Positions 9,673 through 18,800 of a DNA stretch of 64,000 bases are shown here, piece by piece. The stretch's first letter is position 1. Every line of letters begins with the position of its first letter. The notes beneath the pieces were generated by a model. It saw nothing but the letters and a program-made list of their open reading frames with translations. It had not been told where the DNA came from and ran no database searches. This stretch comes from Planctomycetaceae bacterium (GTDB taxonomy: Bacteria > Planctomycetota > Planctomycetia > Planctomycetales > Planctomycetaceae): the NCBI GenBank assembly GCA_018699955.1, contig JABISG010000152.1:1-64000 (forward strand), written 5' to 3'. Both the position numbers and the translations under genes were made by a program.

Positions 9673-10869
9673 ATGAGTGACATGGAGCGGGAAGAGACTC
9701 GCGACGAACCGGTCGAGATCAGGACTTTTGTCGCCGCCGAACCGGAGTTGATCGATCCAGGCTTCGATGCTGCGAGCCATCCGCCGGTGGCACGGCGTCC
9801 GCGCCGGTGGTTGCCGTTGTTCCTGTTTGTGGCGACCGTGTTGAGTACTTGGTTTGCGGGGATTTTCTACGCGGCTGATCCGCCGTTGGGCTCCCCTTTT
9901 GTTGACTTTGTGCTGGAAGGACTGCGATACTCCGTCGCCGTGATGTCCATTCTGCTCGCACACGAGATGGGACATTTTCTGGCTGCGCGGATTCACCGCG
10001 TACCGGCCTCGCTGCCGTATTTCATTCCGATGCCGATCAGTCCGTTGGGGACAATGGGGGCGGTGATTGTGCAGGGGCGTGGCGTCGCCGACCGTCGGCA
10101 GATGTTTGACATCGCGATTGCCGGGCCGCTGGCTGGATTGGTGTTAGCGTTGCCAATCGTGTGGTTCGGTCTGGTCGATAGCAAAACCGTCCCCAAAGTG
10201 CCGGTCGATGGGGTGGCATTTATCTTCGAAGACCCGTTAGTGATGCAATGGATGATCGAGCACATTCATCAAGGAATCTCGGAGAACGAAACCGTTCGTC
10301 TCAGCCCGTTGATCATGGCGGGCTGGGTCGGCATTCTGGTAACCGCGCTGAATCTGATTCCGATCGGCCAACTCGATGGCGGACATATTCTGTATTGCTT
10401 GATCGGTCGGCGGGCGCACAAAGTGGCGATGGGACTGTTGCTGTTCGCAGTGGCTTGGATGATTTACACCAATAGTCTCAATTATATCCTGTTGGTCATT
10501 CTGCTTTTTGTGTTCGGGCCGAAGCATCCACCGACGGCGGATGACAGCATTCCATTGGGACCGGTGCGCGTGGCCATGGGCTGGTTGACTCTGGCGTTCA
10601 TCGTGATTGGCTTTACGCCGAATCCGATCTCGCAAGTCGGGCCGGCTCCGAAACAATCGGCACCTGATGGAGTTGAGGTGTCCGCGCGAGAAGATCCTTC
10701 AAGCATCAGGGGGCTTACGCCCCCCGCTCGCCGGGATGGACAAAGCTCTGGTGATTACTTTGCCGCCGGCTTGGCGATTTCCTCGGGTTTGGGATTGGTC
10801 GAGGGTAATTCTCTGATGCGGATGTTGCGAAACTCCACCGGCGAGCCTTCCGATTCGAGGCAGATATAA
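9673..10869 (+). CDS. site-2 protease family (M50) membrane metalloprotease
   Basis: 398 residues as read. M50 proteases cleave membrane proteins within the bilayer using Zn. The zinc motif is HEMGH at residues 97-101 in a hydrophobic segment; further family motifs are YFIPMPISPLGTMGA and LNLIPIGQLDGGHI, whose Asp is the third ligand. There are about seven hydrophobic segments, after a cytoplasmic acidic N-terminus of about 45 residues. The last 50 or so residues look unnatural. They begin at a GC-rich palindrome (about 10709-10726) and then read through the antisense of the DUF1080 gene for 115 bases, so the native stop has probably been lost. Confidence 0.85.
   Translation: MSDMEREETRDEPVEIRTFVAAEPELIDPGFDAASHPPVARRPRRWLPLFLFVATVLSTWFAGIFYAADPPLGSPFVDFVLEGLRYSVAVMSILLAHEMGHFLAARIHRVPASLPYFIPMPISPLGTMGAVIVQGRGVADRRQMFDIAIAGPLAGLVLALPIVWFGLVDSKTVPKVPVDGVAFIFEDPLVMQWMIEHIHQGISENETVRLSPLIMAGWVGILVTALNLIPIGQLDGGHILYCLIGRRAHKVAMGLLLFAVAWMIYTNSLNYILLVILLFVFGPKHPPTADDSIPLGPVRVAMGWLTLAFIVIGFTPNPISQVGPAPKQSAPDGVEVSAREDPSSIRGLTPPARRDGQSSGDYFAAGLAISSGLGLVEGNSLMRMLRNSTGEPSDSRQI
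10709..10726. repeat. GC-rich palindrome in the 3' end of the M50 protease gene
   Basis: AGGGGGCTTACGCCCCCC folds into a short strong hairpin and is followed by CGCTCGCCGGGA. It sits where the protease's family-like sequence gives way to the atypical tail, suggesting insertion of a repeat element near the original stop codon. Confidence 0.5.
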
Positions 10870-11468
10870 CCCTTGCGCGGCGAGGCAGCCGAACCGCCCG
10901 AAACGACTTTGCCGTTGACGGCCAGCTTGATCACGCCGTCGTTGCAGGTCACGCGGTAGTGGTTCCACTCGCCCGCCGGTTTGGCGCGGCGTTCGCTCGG
11001 CAAGCAACGCATCCAGCCGGCCGGATGCGGTCGGTCCGGTGTCATCTTCGCGCCGTGAATGGCAAAAATGTCGCCGTGGCTGGTGTAGTTTTTGGTTTCA
11101 ATGCCATCGAGAATCTGCACTTCAATCGATCGTGTAAACGGCGTCGGCTTGGCGATGACTCCGTCACTCCAAACAAACAGCCCGGCATTTCCTTTGGCCT
11201 TCAGATGCCGGTACTCGAGTTCGATGATGAAGTTCTCATACATCTTCTCGGTCCGCATCACACCGGTCGGTTTGCCGGTAGAGAAGATCAAACCCTTGCG
11301 CGGTTGAAAAGTATCCTTCGCCACATTCAATGGCACCCAACCGGACAGGTCTTTGCCGTTGTACAGCGAAACGAATCCCTTCTCCTCTTTCGGTTTGTCT
11401 TCAGCGACTGCCGACGAGAAGCAGGCAAGGGCGACAGCGAAAACGATGCAAAGGCGAGCAGCGAACAT
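10755..11468 (-). CDS. exported DUF1080 (3-keto-disaccharide hydrolase-type) protein
   Basis: 237 residues with a signal peptide (MFAARLCIVFAVALACFSSA, cleavage near AVAED). The DUF1080 jelly roll follows: FVSLYNGKDLSGWVP, FIIELEYRHLKAKGNAGLFVW, IEVQILDG, GEWNHYRVTCNDGVIKLAVNG and a closing IRIRELP. DUF1080 proteins are highly expanded in planctomycetes, and some cleave glycosidic bonds of 3-keto-sugars. AGAGGA upstream supports the ATG at 11468 rather than longer forms. The 3' end overlaps the convergent M50 gene by 115 bases. Confidence 0.85.
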   Translation of the reverse strand: MFAARLCIVFAVALACFSSAVAEDKPKEEKGFVSLYNGKDLSGWVPLNVAKDTFQPRKGLIFSTGKPTGVMRTEKMYENFIIELEYRHLKAKGNAGLFVWSDGVIAKPTPFTRSIEVQILDGIETKNYTSHGDIFAIHGAKMTPDRPHPAGWMRCLPSERRAKPAGEWNHYRVTCNDGVIKLAVNGKVVSGGSAASPRKGYICLESEGSPVEFRNIRIRELPSTNPKPEEIAKPAAK

Positions 11469-11625
11469 GGGGTGATTCCTCTTGGCGGAACTCAATAGGT
11501 GGTGCATGGACAGCGATTCCATTATCACCCGTCTTCGCGACCTTTCGCAACGATGGGCAGCGGAATCACGTCTCGAATGCCCCCCGGCAAAAGTTCATCG
11601 TTCAGAATTCATCCTTCATAATTCC

Positions 11626-11862
11626 TCACGGCGGATCGCAGCCGCCGGGATGAAACGGGTGACAACGGCAGATGCGGGCAATTCCGCGCACGCTTCCCGA
11701 AACGGCTCCATATTTCTTCACTGCCAAAATGAAATACGCGCTGCAGCTCGGGTGAAACCGGCAACGCCCGCCGATCAGCAAGCCAAGTGACCACTGATAA
11801 CCGCGAACAGCACCAATCAGGCACCAGGCCGGCAACATCCAGATCCATCGAAATAGAGTCAT
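11626..11862 (-). CDS. yidD: membrane protein insertion efficiency factor YidD
   Basis: 78 residues, normal for the family. YidD is a small membrane-associated helper of YidC-mediated membrane insertion. It starts MTLFRWIWMLPAWCLIG and carries the family signature GGRCRFHPSCSAYF, followed by CRCHPFHPGGCDPP at the C-terminus. A TTG six codons upstream is possible. It follows rnpA by about 110 bases on the same strand, the usual bacterial order, but yidC is not next to it here. Confidence 0.93.
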   Translation of the reverse strand: MTLFRWIWMLPAWCLIGAVRGYQWSLGLLIGGRCRFHPSCSAYFILAVKKYGAVSGSVRGIARICRCHPFHPGGCDPP

Positions 11863-11929
11863 CACAACATTCGCAAGCAACGGTGTTTCCCAAGACTGTT
11901 AAGCAGCAACTCATCAAGAAACAATATCA

Positions 11930-11952
11930 GCTGCGGTGCAACGCACCGCAGA
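11930..11952. repeat. palindromic repeat, family E, copy 2
   Basis: GCTGCGGTGC and GCACCGCAGA arms around AAC, between rnpA and yidD. Compared with the 7711 copy, the arm changes are compensated (A-T replaced by G-C on both sides), which indicates conserved pairing. Confidence 0.55.
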
Positions 11953-11973
11953 CGGCAAGCAGTTAATTCGCAG

Positions 11974-12375
11974 CTATTTGTCGTCTTCTCCGTGTCTCCG
12001 TGTCTCCGTGGTCTTCCGATCAGTTTCTGCAAACCGCCGCTTCAGCTTCTTCGCAAGCCGCACAAGCGACTGCCGATAGTCATCCAACGTCGCCCCCGAT
12101 TTCTGTCGGGGGATGAGCACCATGTCCAGCCCCGTTGGCAGGTCGTGCTGCGACAGTCGGAACGCTTCGCGGATCAACCGCTTCAGCCGATTGCGGCAGA
12201 CGGCGTTGCCGTGCTTCTTCGACACGCTGAGGCCAAACCGTGTTTGCCCGCAATCGTTCGGGGCGGCGAAGATCAGCAGGTGTCCGTCGCCGGCCCGTTG
12301 CCGCAGGGCGTAAACGCGATCGAACTCGGCCGACTTCCGCAGCCGACTTTCCTTCCGCAGGCGAAATAATCTCAT
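11974..12375 (-). CDS. rnpA: ribonuclease P protein component (RnpA)
   Basis: 133 residues. RnpA binds RNase P RNA and helps trim the 5' leader of pre-tRNA. It starts MRLFRLRKESRLRKSAEF and has the central RNA-binding signature RFGLSVSKKHGNAVCRNRLKRLIREAFR-type block, at about residues 46-75. The upstream membrane-protein gene overlaps its start by four bases (ATGA), so the two are probably co-translated. The last dozen residues (TTETRRHGEDDK) are encoded by a short tandem intergenic-type repeat and are likely an acquired tail. Confidence 0.95.
   Translation of the reverse strand: MRLFRLRKESRLRKSAEFDRVYALRQRAGDGHLLIFAAPNDCGQTRFGLSVSKKHGNAVCRNRLKRLIREAFRLSQHDLPTGLDMVLIPRQKSGATLDDYRQSLVRLAKKLKRRFAETDRKTTETRRHGEDDK
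11986..12014. repeat. short tandem repeat in the 3' end of rnpA
   Basis: About three copies of an 8-base unit (TCCGTGTC on the plus strand) overlap the last codons of rnpA. It looks like an intergenic repeat that captured the stop codon region. Confidence 0.45.
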
Positions 12376-12794
12376 GGGGCGTCCGGCAGATCGGTGTCGC
12401 TCGTCGGTGGTTCGTCCACATGGGGAGTCACTGTCGGTCGGGTTGCTGCTTCGTTCTTGTTCGGTTTCAGAAACCACAACTCATCCCCGGGAACAATGCG
12501 ATTCGTCGGCCTACGAACCGTTCGCCGCACACGCCTTCCCCACATCACAACAACAACCAACAGTCCGGCAAACACGCCAACCACCAGCACCAGCATTAAC
12601 ATACCAGCCGTAACAGCGCGTTCCTTTTCCGCCTCATCAACGGGACCAGCATGCGCTGTCGAAACGCCGTTGTCGTCGGTCATCTTCGTCTGCTCATCGC
12701 CGATGGCAACTGTCCCAAAACAGACCAACAGCAGCATGCTCAATACCGCCTGCAACACGCAGGAGTCGAATCGATGAAGTTTCCAATCTATCAC
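12372..12794 (-). CDS. hypothetical membrane protein upstream of rnpA
   Basis: 140 residues with a GTG start and GGAG nine bases upstream. The N-terminus has a signal-like segment (AVLSMLLLVCFGTVAIG), then a polar stretch, a transmembrane helix (GMLMLVLVVGVFAGLLVVVVMW) and a basic, Pro-rich cytoplasmic tail. The stop codon overlaps the rnpA start. In many bacteria rpmH (L34) sits in this position; it does not here. Function unknown. Confidence 0.65.
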   Translation of the reverse strand: MIDWKLHRFDSCVLQAVLSMLLLVCFGTVAIGDEQTKMTDDNGVSTAHAGPVDEAEKERAVTAGMLMLVLVVGVFAGLLVVVVMWGRRVRRTVRRPTNRIVPGDELWFLKPNKNEAATRPTVTPHVDEPPTSDTDLPDAP

Positions 12795-13002
12795 TCAACC
12801 ACGCTCCACCACAGGTAAAACTCAGTGACAATTGTATCACGCGTTCGTTCCTTGTCACGCTGCTATTTGATACCACCTCGCGTCGCAGCGAATCGGCGTC
12901 CCGTTTGGTTCAATCATTATAGGCAACCGGCTTTCACTGGAGTATCATGTTGGCATCGCATCAACTCCTTGTCTCAACGACTCTACCGCTCGGGCCGTGA
13001 AC

Positions 13003-13842
13003 ATGACCATTTCCTTTCACTGTGAAGAATGCGGGCAGAGTTACCGTGTGCCTGATGACAAGGCGGGCAAGAAGGCGAAATGCAAGAAATGCGGGACGGG
13101 TATGCTCGTGCCGGCTCCGCCCGATGTCGAGCAGTTACCGTCCGGCGGAGAAATCCTGCGGCACAAATCGCGCGAACGCGACTTTGAAGTCGCTACAGGC
13201 GACGAAGAGTCAATCGAAGCGATCAGCGAGCACATCGAGCAGCATGTCGGCGAGATCGATATCGTCTATCATGAAATGGTCTCGGATCTGATTCACGTCG
13301 ATGTCCACCGTGTTCTGCCGACCGAAGAGCGGCCGTTCTATACGCTCATCACCAGCGGCATGAGCGACCGGCCGATGACCGTTCCGGAAGGTGCCGAAGC
13401 GTTCGAGTATTCCGAACTGATGATCTATCTGCCGAGCGATTGGCCGATGGAAGAGAGCGATTTTGAAGACGAATCGAATTATTGGCCAATCCGCCTGATG
13501 AAGATGCTCTCCCGCCTGCCGCATGAATACGAAACATGGCTGGCATTGGATCACACCGTTCCCAACGGAGATCCTGCGGACCCCTACTCCGACGAAACCG
13601 GTTTCGTCTGTGCAATGCTGGCCGTTCCGGAAATGGAGAACGAAGAATTCTGGCGTCTGGAAATCAACGACGAGAAGACGATTAACTTTTTCTCCATCGT
13701 GCCGTTGTATGCTGAGGAAACCAATTTCAAGCTGAAACGCGGTGCCGACAAGTTATTCGAACGCTTCGAGCGCGATAACATTTCACAAGTGATCGACCTC
13801 GACCGCAAGAACGTCTGTCGGAAACGGTTTGGGATTTTTTAA
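13003..13842 (+). CDS. SUFU-domain protein with N-terminal zinc ribbon
   Basis: 279 residues. A small zinc ribbon (Cys 7, 10, 27, 30; CEECGQSYRV then CKKCG) precedes a suppressor-of-fused type domain (about 65-275), with YTLITSGMSDRPM, FEYSELMIYLPSDW, LPHEYETWLALDHT and LEINDEKTINFFSIVPLYAEE. Bacterial SUFU proteins are mostly uncharacterised, often linked to toxin-immunity roles; no toxin is next to it here. The ATG at 13003 is preferred over GTG at 12997. The phosphatase gene follows after 13 bases, so they may be one unit. Confidence 0.75.
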   Translation: MTISFHCEECGQSYRVPDDKAGKKAKCKKCGTGMLVPAPPDVEQLPSGGEILRHKSRERDFEVATGDEESIEAISEHIEQHVGEIDIVYHEMVSDLIHVDVHRVLPTEERPFYTLITSGMSDRPMTVPEGAEAFEYSELMIYLPSDWPMEESDFEDESNYWPIRLMKMLSRLPHEYETWLALDHTVPNGDPADPYSDETGFVCAMLAVPEMENEEFWRLEINDEKTINFFSIVPLYAEETNFKLKRGADKLFERFERDNISQVIDLDRKNVCRKRFGIF

Positions 13843-13855
13843 CGGGTGACGCACC

Positions 13856-14281
13856 ATGCACGAAATCATTCCCTCGCGGCTCTGGATTGGAAACGTAGGC
13901 GACGCCCGCGACGTGCGCAGCGTGCTGAATCTGGGTGTCGAAGCCGTCGTTGATCTCGCGTGCAACGAACTCCCTATTGAGGTGCCGCGGGATATCGTCT
14001 ATCTGCGATTTCCAATTGTCGATGGAACGGGCAATTCCTCAAAACTCTTGAGGTTGGCAATCGAGACAACCGCCAGCATTATCAAGGACCGGACACCGAC
14101 ACTTGTTTTCTGCAGTGCCGGCCTGAGCCGTTCGCCAGCGGTTGTTGCCGCAGCTCTCGCGGTCGCCGAAGAGATTGGATTAGATGAGACGCTCAAGAAG
14201 ATTGGGCTGCTTGTGGCACACGACGTGTTACCTGGTTTGTGGAATGACATTAAGGCTGTTTGTCCCCCGTTGGGCAATTGA
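13856..14281 (+). CDS. dual-specificity/tyrosine-type protein phosphatase
   Basis: 141 residues. The active-site loop CSAGLSRS fits Cx5R (Cys86, Arg92), and an upstream Asp in FPIVDGTG can serve as general acid. It starts MHEIIPSRLWIGNVGDARD, a common opening of the DSP family. It is cytoplasmic and likely removes phosphate from Ser/Thr/Tyr of proteins or from small molecules. Planctomycetes have many Ser/Thr kinases, but a specific partner cannot be inferred. Confidence 0.85.
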   Translation: MHEIIPSRLWIGNVGDARDVRSVLNLGVEAVVDLACNELPIEVPRDIVYLRFPIVDGTGNSSKLLRLAIETTASIIKDRTPTLVFCSAGLSRSPAVVAAALAVAEEIGLDETLKKIGLLVAHDVLPGLWNDIKAVCPPLGN

Positions 14282-14398
14282 CCGTTGTTCCGCTTTGCCA
14301 CCGGTCCGCAGATTCCGCCGTCCTAACTGACGTACCGTTGTGTGACGAGACCTGTTATTCTGCCCCGACGGTAATCATGACTTGTCGGAGATCCACGG

Positions 14399-15799
14399 AT
14401 GGACATGTTGGTTGTGAGAGGCGGGACGCCTCTTGAGGGGCGGGTTGTGGTTGGTGGGGCGAAGAATTCGGCGTTGCCGATAATGGCCGCCGCGCTCGCC
14501 GCCGATGGGCCAAGCGTACTGTACGACGTTCCGGATCTGGTCGATGTCTCGACGCTGTCACAGCTGTTGGAAACATTGGGCGTCAACGTACGACGGCAAC
14601 AGGGCGGCGGATTGCGGCTGGAAGTCGTCGATGACGAACGGTTCGTTGCCGACTACGAACTTGTGCGTCGAATGCGGGCCGGCGTTTGCGTGCTGGGGCC
14701 AATGCTTGCCCGTCGCGGTAAGGCGTGCGTTTCGCTTCCCGGTGGCTGTAACATCGGCGATCGTCCCATCGATTTGCATCTGAAAGGATTACGTGCGCTG
14801 GGTGCCGACATCCGCATCGAGCGGGGTTACGTCATCGCCGAAGCGGATCAACTGCGGGGAGCCGACATTTATCTCGGCGGCCCGTTCGGCAGCACAGTCA
14901 CCGGCACGGCCAATGTGATGTCAGCAGCAGTACTAGCCGACGGCGTGACCACCATCGAAGCCGCCGCCTGCGAACCGGAGGTCGTCGATCTGGGCAATTT
15001 CCTGAACAAGATGGGAGCCCGCATCACCGGTTTGGGAACTCCGTTCTTGCAGATTGAAGGTGTCGAACGGCTCACCGGTGCAGAGCACACCGTCATCCCC
15101 GACCGCATCGAAGCTGCCACACTGATGATCGCCGCAGCAGCAGCCGGAGGCCGTGTCGAGGTTGAAAACGTGTGCCCCACGCACATGACGGCGGTGATTG
15201 AGAAGCTGCGCGAAGTGGGAGTGAATTGCGAAGTCTCTGCTGCGATTTCTCCCAAACATTCCACAATTGAAATTAGCGTTCCATCGTCCCTCCGCCCGGC
15301 GGATGTCATCGCGTTGCCGTACCCTGGCATACCGACCGACGTGCAGGCACAGTTGACGGCGTTGTTGTGTGGCGCGGAGGGCATCAGTGTTGTGACCGAC
15401 AAGGTGTTCCCCGACCGATTCATGCACGCGGCCGAACTCGTGCGGATGGGAGCGCGGATTCGCCGTGAGGGATACAGCGCAATCGTCAGCGGTGTCTCGC
15501 AGCGCAGCGGAGCTTGTGTGATGGCCAGTGATTTGCGGGCGAGCGCGGCGTTGGTGATTTCCGCACTGGCAGCGCAAGGCGAGTCGGTCATCCGCCGCAT
15601 CTATCATCTCGACCGTGGCTACGACCGCCTGGAAGCGAAGCTGAACAGCCTGGGGGCCAATATTCGCCGCGTGAAAGACGAACCGGCCAACATGCCCGCC
15701 AGTCTTGCGCCGGCCATCATTGACGGGACACGGCCGAACGCAGTCTCGGCGCCTCACTGGCTCGCAAAAACACCCGCGCGTCAAACTCGAACCATTTAG
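14399..15799 (+). CDS. murA: UDP-N-acetylglucosamine 1-carboxyvinyltransferase (MurA)
   Basis: 466 residues; the usual length is 420-440, the excess being a C-terminal tail of about 30 residues. MurA transfers enolpyruvate from PEP to UDP-GlcNAc, the first committed step of peptidoglycan synthesis in the cytoplasm. The UDP-sugar-binding motif GGAKNSALPIMAAALA is near residue 20. The catalytic Cys is present (Cys117 in PGGCNIGDRP), so fosfomycin sensitivity at this residue is expected. An in-frame ATG with GGAG upstream marks the start. This supports a peptidoglycan wall in the organism. Confidence 0.96.
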   Translation: MDMLVVRGGTPLEGRVVVGGAKNSALPIMAAALAADGPSVLYDVPDLVDVSTLSQLLETLGVNVRRQQGGGLRLEVVDDERFVADYELVRRMRAGVCVLGPMLARRGKACVSLPGGCNIGDRPIDLHLKGLRALGADIRIERGYVIAEADQLRGADIYLGGPFGSTVTGTANVMSAAVLADGVTTIEAAACEPEVVDLGNFLNKMGARITGLGTPFLQIEGVERLTGAEHTVIPDRIEAATLMIAAAAAGGRVEVENVCPTHMTAVIEKLREVGVNCEVSAAISPKHSTIEISVPSSLRPADVIALPYPGIPTDVQAQLTALLCGAEGISVVTDKVFPDRFMHAAELVRMGARIRREGYSAIVSGVSQRSGACVMASDLRASAALVISALAAQGESVIRRIYHLDRGYDRLEAKLNSLGANIRRVKDEPANMPASLAPAIIDGTRPNAVSAPHWLAKTPARQTRTI

Positions 15800-15800
15800 C

Positions 15801-15818
15801 CGCCCCGCTTGCGGGGCG
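15801..15818. terminator. possible hairpin between convergent murA and cytochrome gene
   Basis: CGCCCCGC-TT-GCGGGGCG starts one base after the murA stop and ends five bases before the convergent gene's stop. The stem is perfect but has no U-run on either side, so it may be a repeat rather than a true intrinsic terminator. Confidence 0.4.
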
Positions 15819-15823
15819 TGACC

Positions 15824-18800
15824 TCACTTCCGCGAACGCAAGTACGCAATCAGATCGCGCAATTCGTCGGCCGACAGTGTTTTGTCCAACCCCTTTGGCA
15901 TGACGGATGTTTTCGCCTCACGCATCTCTTCAATGTCGCCGCGGGCGATCCGGATTTCGGCCAGTTCGGCGGTCCGCAAATACACGGTGTCGGCCGATTG
16001 GCGGCTGATGATGCCGGTGTGAACTTTTCCCTGCTCGGTCAGAATGGTGTAGCTGCGAAAGCCACGGGCGAAGCTGGAACTGGGGAAGGCGATGGCCTCG
16101 ATCAAATCGCCGCCGTTACGAATCTTGCCAATGGCCGACAGGTCGGGACCGACTTTGCCCCCCAGAGCGGCAACAGTGTGACAGTTGGCGCACGCCGCCT
16201 TCTTGCCGAAGAAAACCTGCCGCCCGTGTTCGGCATCGCCACCGGCTCCCAGCGGGGCCAATTCCGTCAGCCGTGCTTTTTGTTCTTCGAGATTAACGCC
16301 CAATTTCTTCAGCAGTTCACGGCCGGTCGCCTGCACTTTGGGCGGATAGGTACCTAATAGTTTGGACAATTCATCGGCCGAGACATTTACGGATGCATCC
16401 GAGCCGTTCAGCGATTCGACAAGCGCAAGCCCCACCTTCTCCGAAGTGGAACGTCCGAAAGCCCGCACCAATACTGGTACTGCCAGTGGGCCGGCCGTCT
16501 CGAACGTGTCGCTGACTTTCAGCAGTTGTGCGGAATCGAGCGGCGCATCGGCCAACGCCTGAGCTGCTGCCAATCGCGACAGCGGTTCGACATCTTCATC
16601 CAGCCTAGCGAGGAGAAAACGAAATTCCGTGTCGGAAATCGCGTCAATCCGCGACGCAATTGCCGCAAGTGCTTCGACACGGACATCGACCAACTGTTGC
16701 GGTTCGCCTGCCATCCGGCGCAATTGCCGGTCGAAACTCTCTAGCCCGCGGTCGTGAATGACACGGATCGCCTGTAACCGGACTTCGGGTGACCCGAGAA
16801 GAATTGCTCGCTGCAGTGCGGCAACCACAATGTCGGAGAGTTCCGTCACTGGGGCGCGATAGATCACGTCCAACAGCAATAACCGAAGCGCCAACGGCGC
16901 ACCGGGCCGATTGAGCGCGTCGGCAACCAGTCTTTGAATGCCACGGTCTTTACTTTGTGCCAACAGAAATCCGCGTAGCGCAGCTTCGCGTTCCTGCGAT
17001 AGTTTGTTCTCTTGCAGCCAACCGCGCAGCAGTGAAAGCGTTTCAGTCGCCCATCCTTCGCGGCTGCCGATGATTCGCAGAGTTTCCTGTTGGAGCGCCG
17101 GGTCGTCCGTGTCGAGTAGCGGCACGACCTGTTCACGGGTGAGATTGCCGCCATCCATTTGGTCGAGGGCGATCAGTGCTGCTCTTCGGACCTGTGGATT
17201 GGGATCTCGCAGAAATTCGGCCGTTCCAGCGCCATCGTCGATGCGGATGATCGCGTAAATCAGGGCGTGTTCCATGTAGCGATCGGCGACGCTTCCGCGA
17301 ATTCCACCGAACAATGATTCCAGGACAGTTTTTGCATCATTGGCATTCAGCGCTCGACCCTTGATACCGACATGGCCCAGCGCTGTTGCTGCCTCTCGCC
17401 TGAGCGCCGGCGAGCCGGAAACCGTCAGTTGTGCCAGCAGGCCCAAGGATGCCGAGTCGGCACTGCCGACCGCGCCGAATGAACGAGCCGCTGCCAACTT
17501 GACGCCCTCTGTTTTGTCTGTCAGGCCAGTTCGCAAAAGGCGGTCAACAGGAGCGCTGCTCATTCGCGATGCGGCCCAAACTGCGTTGCGGCGGGTTGTA
17601 TCATTGTCGGAATTCAATGCCGTCGTGAGTGCTGGGACCGCCGCTCTTTCTGCCAATGCCAGCAAATCGATAGCCCTGTTTCTTACAATCGGACGTGAGT
17701 CGTTCAGATGTTTCACCAGCACTGCGGGCGGCTGCTTTTCCAATTGAAGCTTCAGCCCGCGGGGATCGTCAATCTTATGCGCACCCTTGCGACGAATGCG
17801 GTAGATCGCGCCGTGAATCTGCGGCTTGGCAACCTGTGACGTGGGGCAACCGATTCGGAACCAGCCGCCGGTGTCGATCACCAACAAGCTGCCATCGGCG
17901 TCTTCCAGCACGTCGGTCGGGTGGAAGTCGTTGTTTTTCGATACCAGGAAATCTTCTTCCCGACTTTGAAACGTCGAGCCGGATCGTTCCAACACCGAAC
18001 GGATGATTTTGTGCGTATTGAAAATGCTGATGAAGATGTTGTTCTGAAACTGCGGGCCGAACTGGTCGCTGCGGTATCGCATCATGCCGGAGACGGCGAC
18101 GTGGCCGAGATTGGTCATAGGGGGTAGCAAGCCGCCGGTCTTCTTCAGTTCGGCCGTCACGTTTCCCTGATCGTGTCGGGGATAGGCTCCGCCGTCCATC
18201 CAATGCACTAACGTGTCGCCGCGCGGATTGAGCATAATGTTGGCCGTGCCGAACATTTCTCCGGTCGGCAGGAAATCGACCTCAACCGGGTTGTCCATGC
18301 CACCGGCGGCGAAGACCTGCACGTCGCTGCCATCGGGGCGACACGAGAAAATGCCCGAGGCCTTCCCCTTCCGTCCGTCGGCGAACTCAAAACCATGGCG
18401 CCCATCGCACCAATAAATGCGGCCGCTCGGTCCAAGAAAGCAGCCGTGTACACTGGCAGCGTTTCCGCTGAAACCAAACTTATCGACCAGTTCGGTCCGC
18501 TTGTCGGCGACGCCGTCGTCGTCGGTGTCTTCCAACTTCCAAATGCTCGGCGGGGCGGCAACGTACAGCGCGCCGCGATACCACAATGCCCCCATCGGCA
18601 AGGTCATCTTGTCGGCGAAGATCGTGCTCTTGTCAAACACACCGTCGCCGTTGGTGTCTTCCAGCATCCTGACGAAGTTGGGCAGTTCCTTCAGCAGGTC
18701 GTCTGCCCGCAGATTCTTGCCCGCAGATTCGGCGACAAACAAACGACCACGGTCGTCGAAACCGGCCATCAGCGGATGTTTTACCAGCGGCGAAGCGGCC

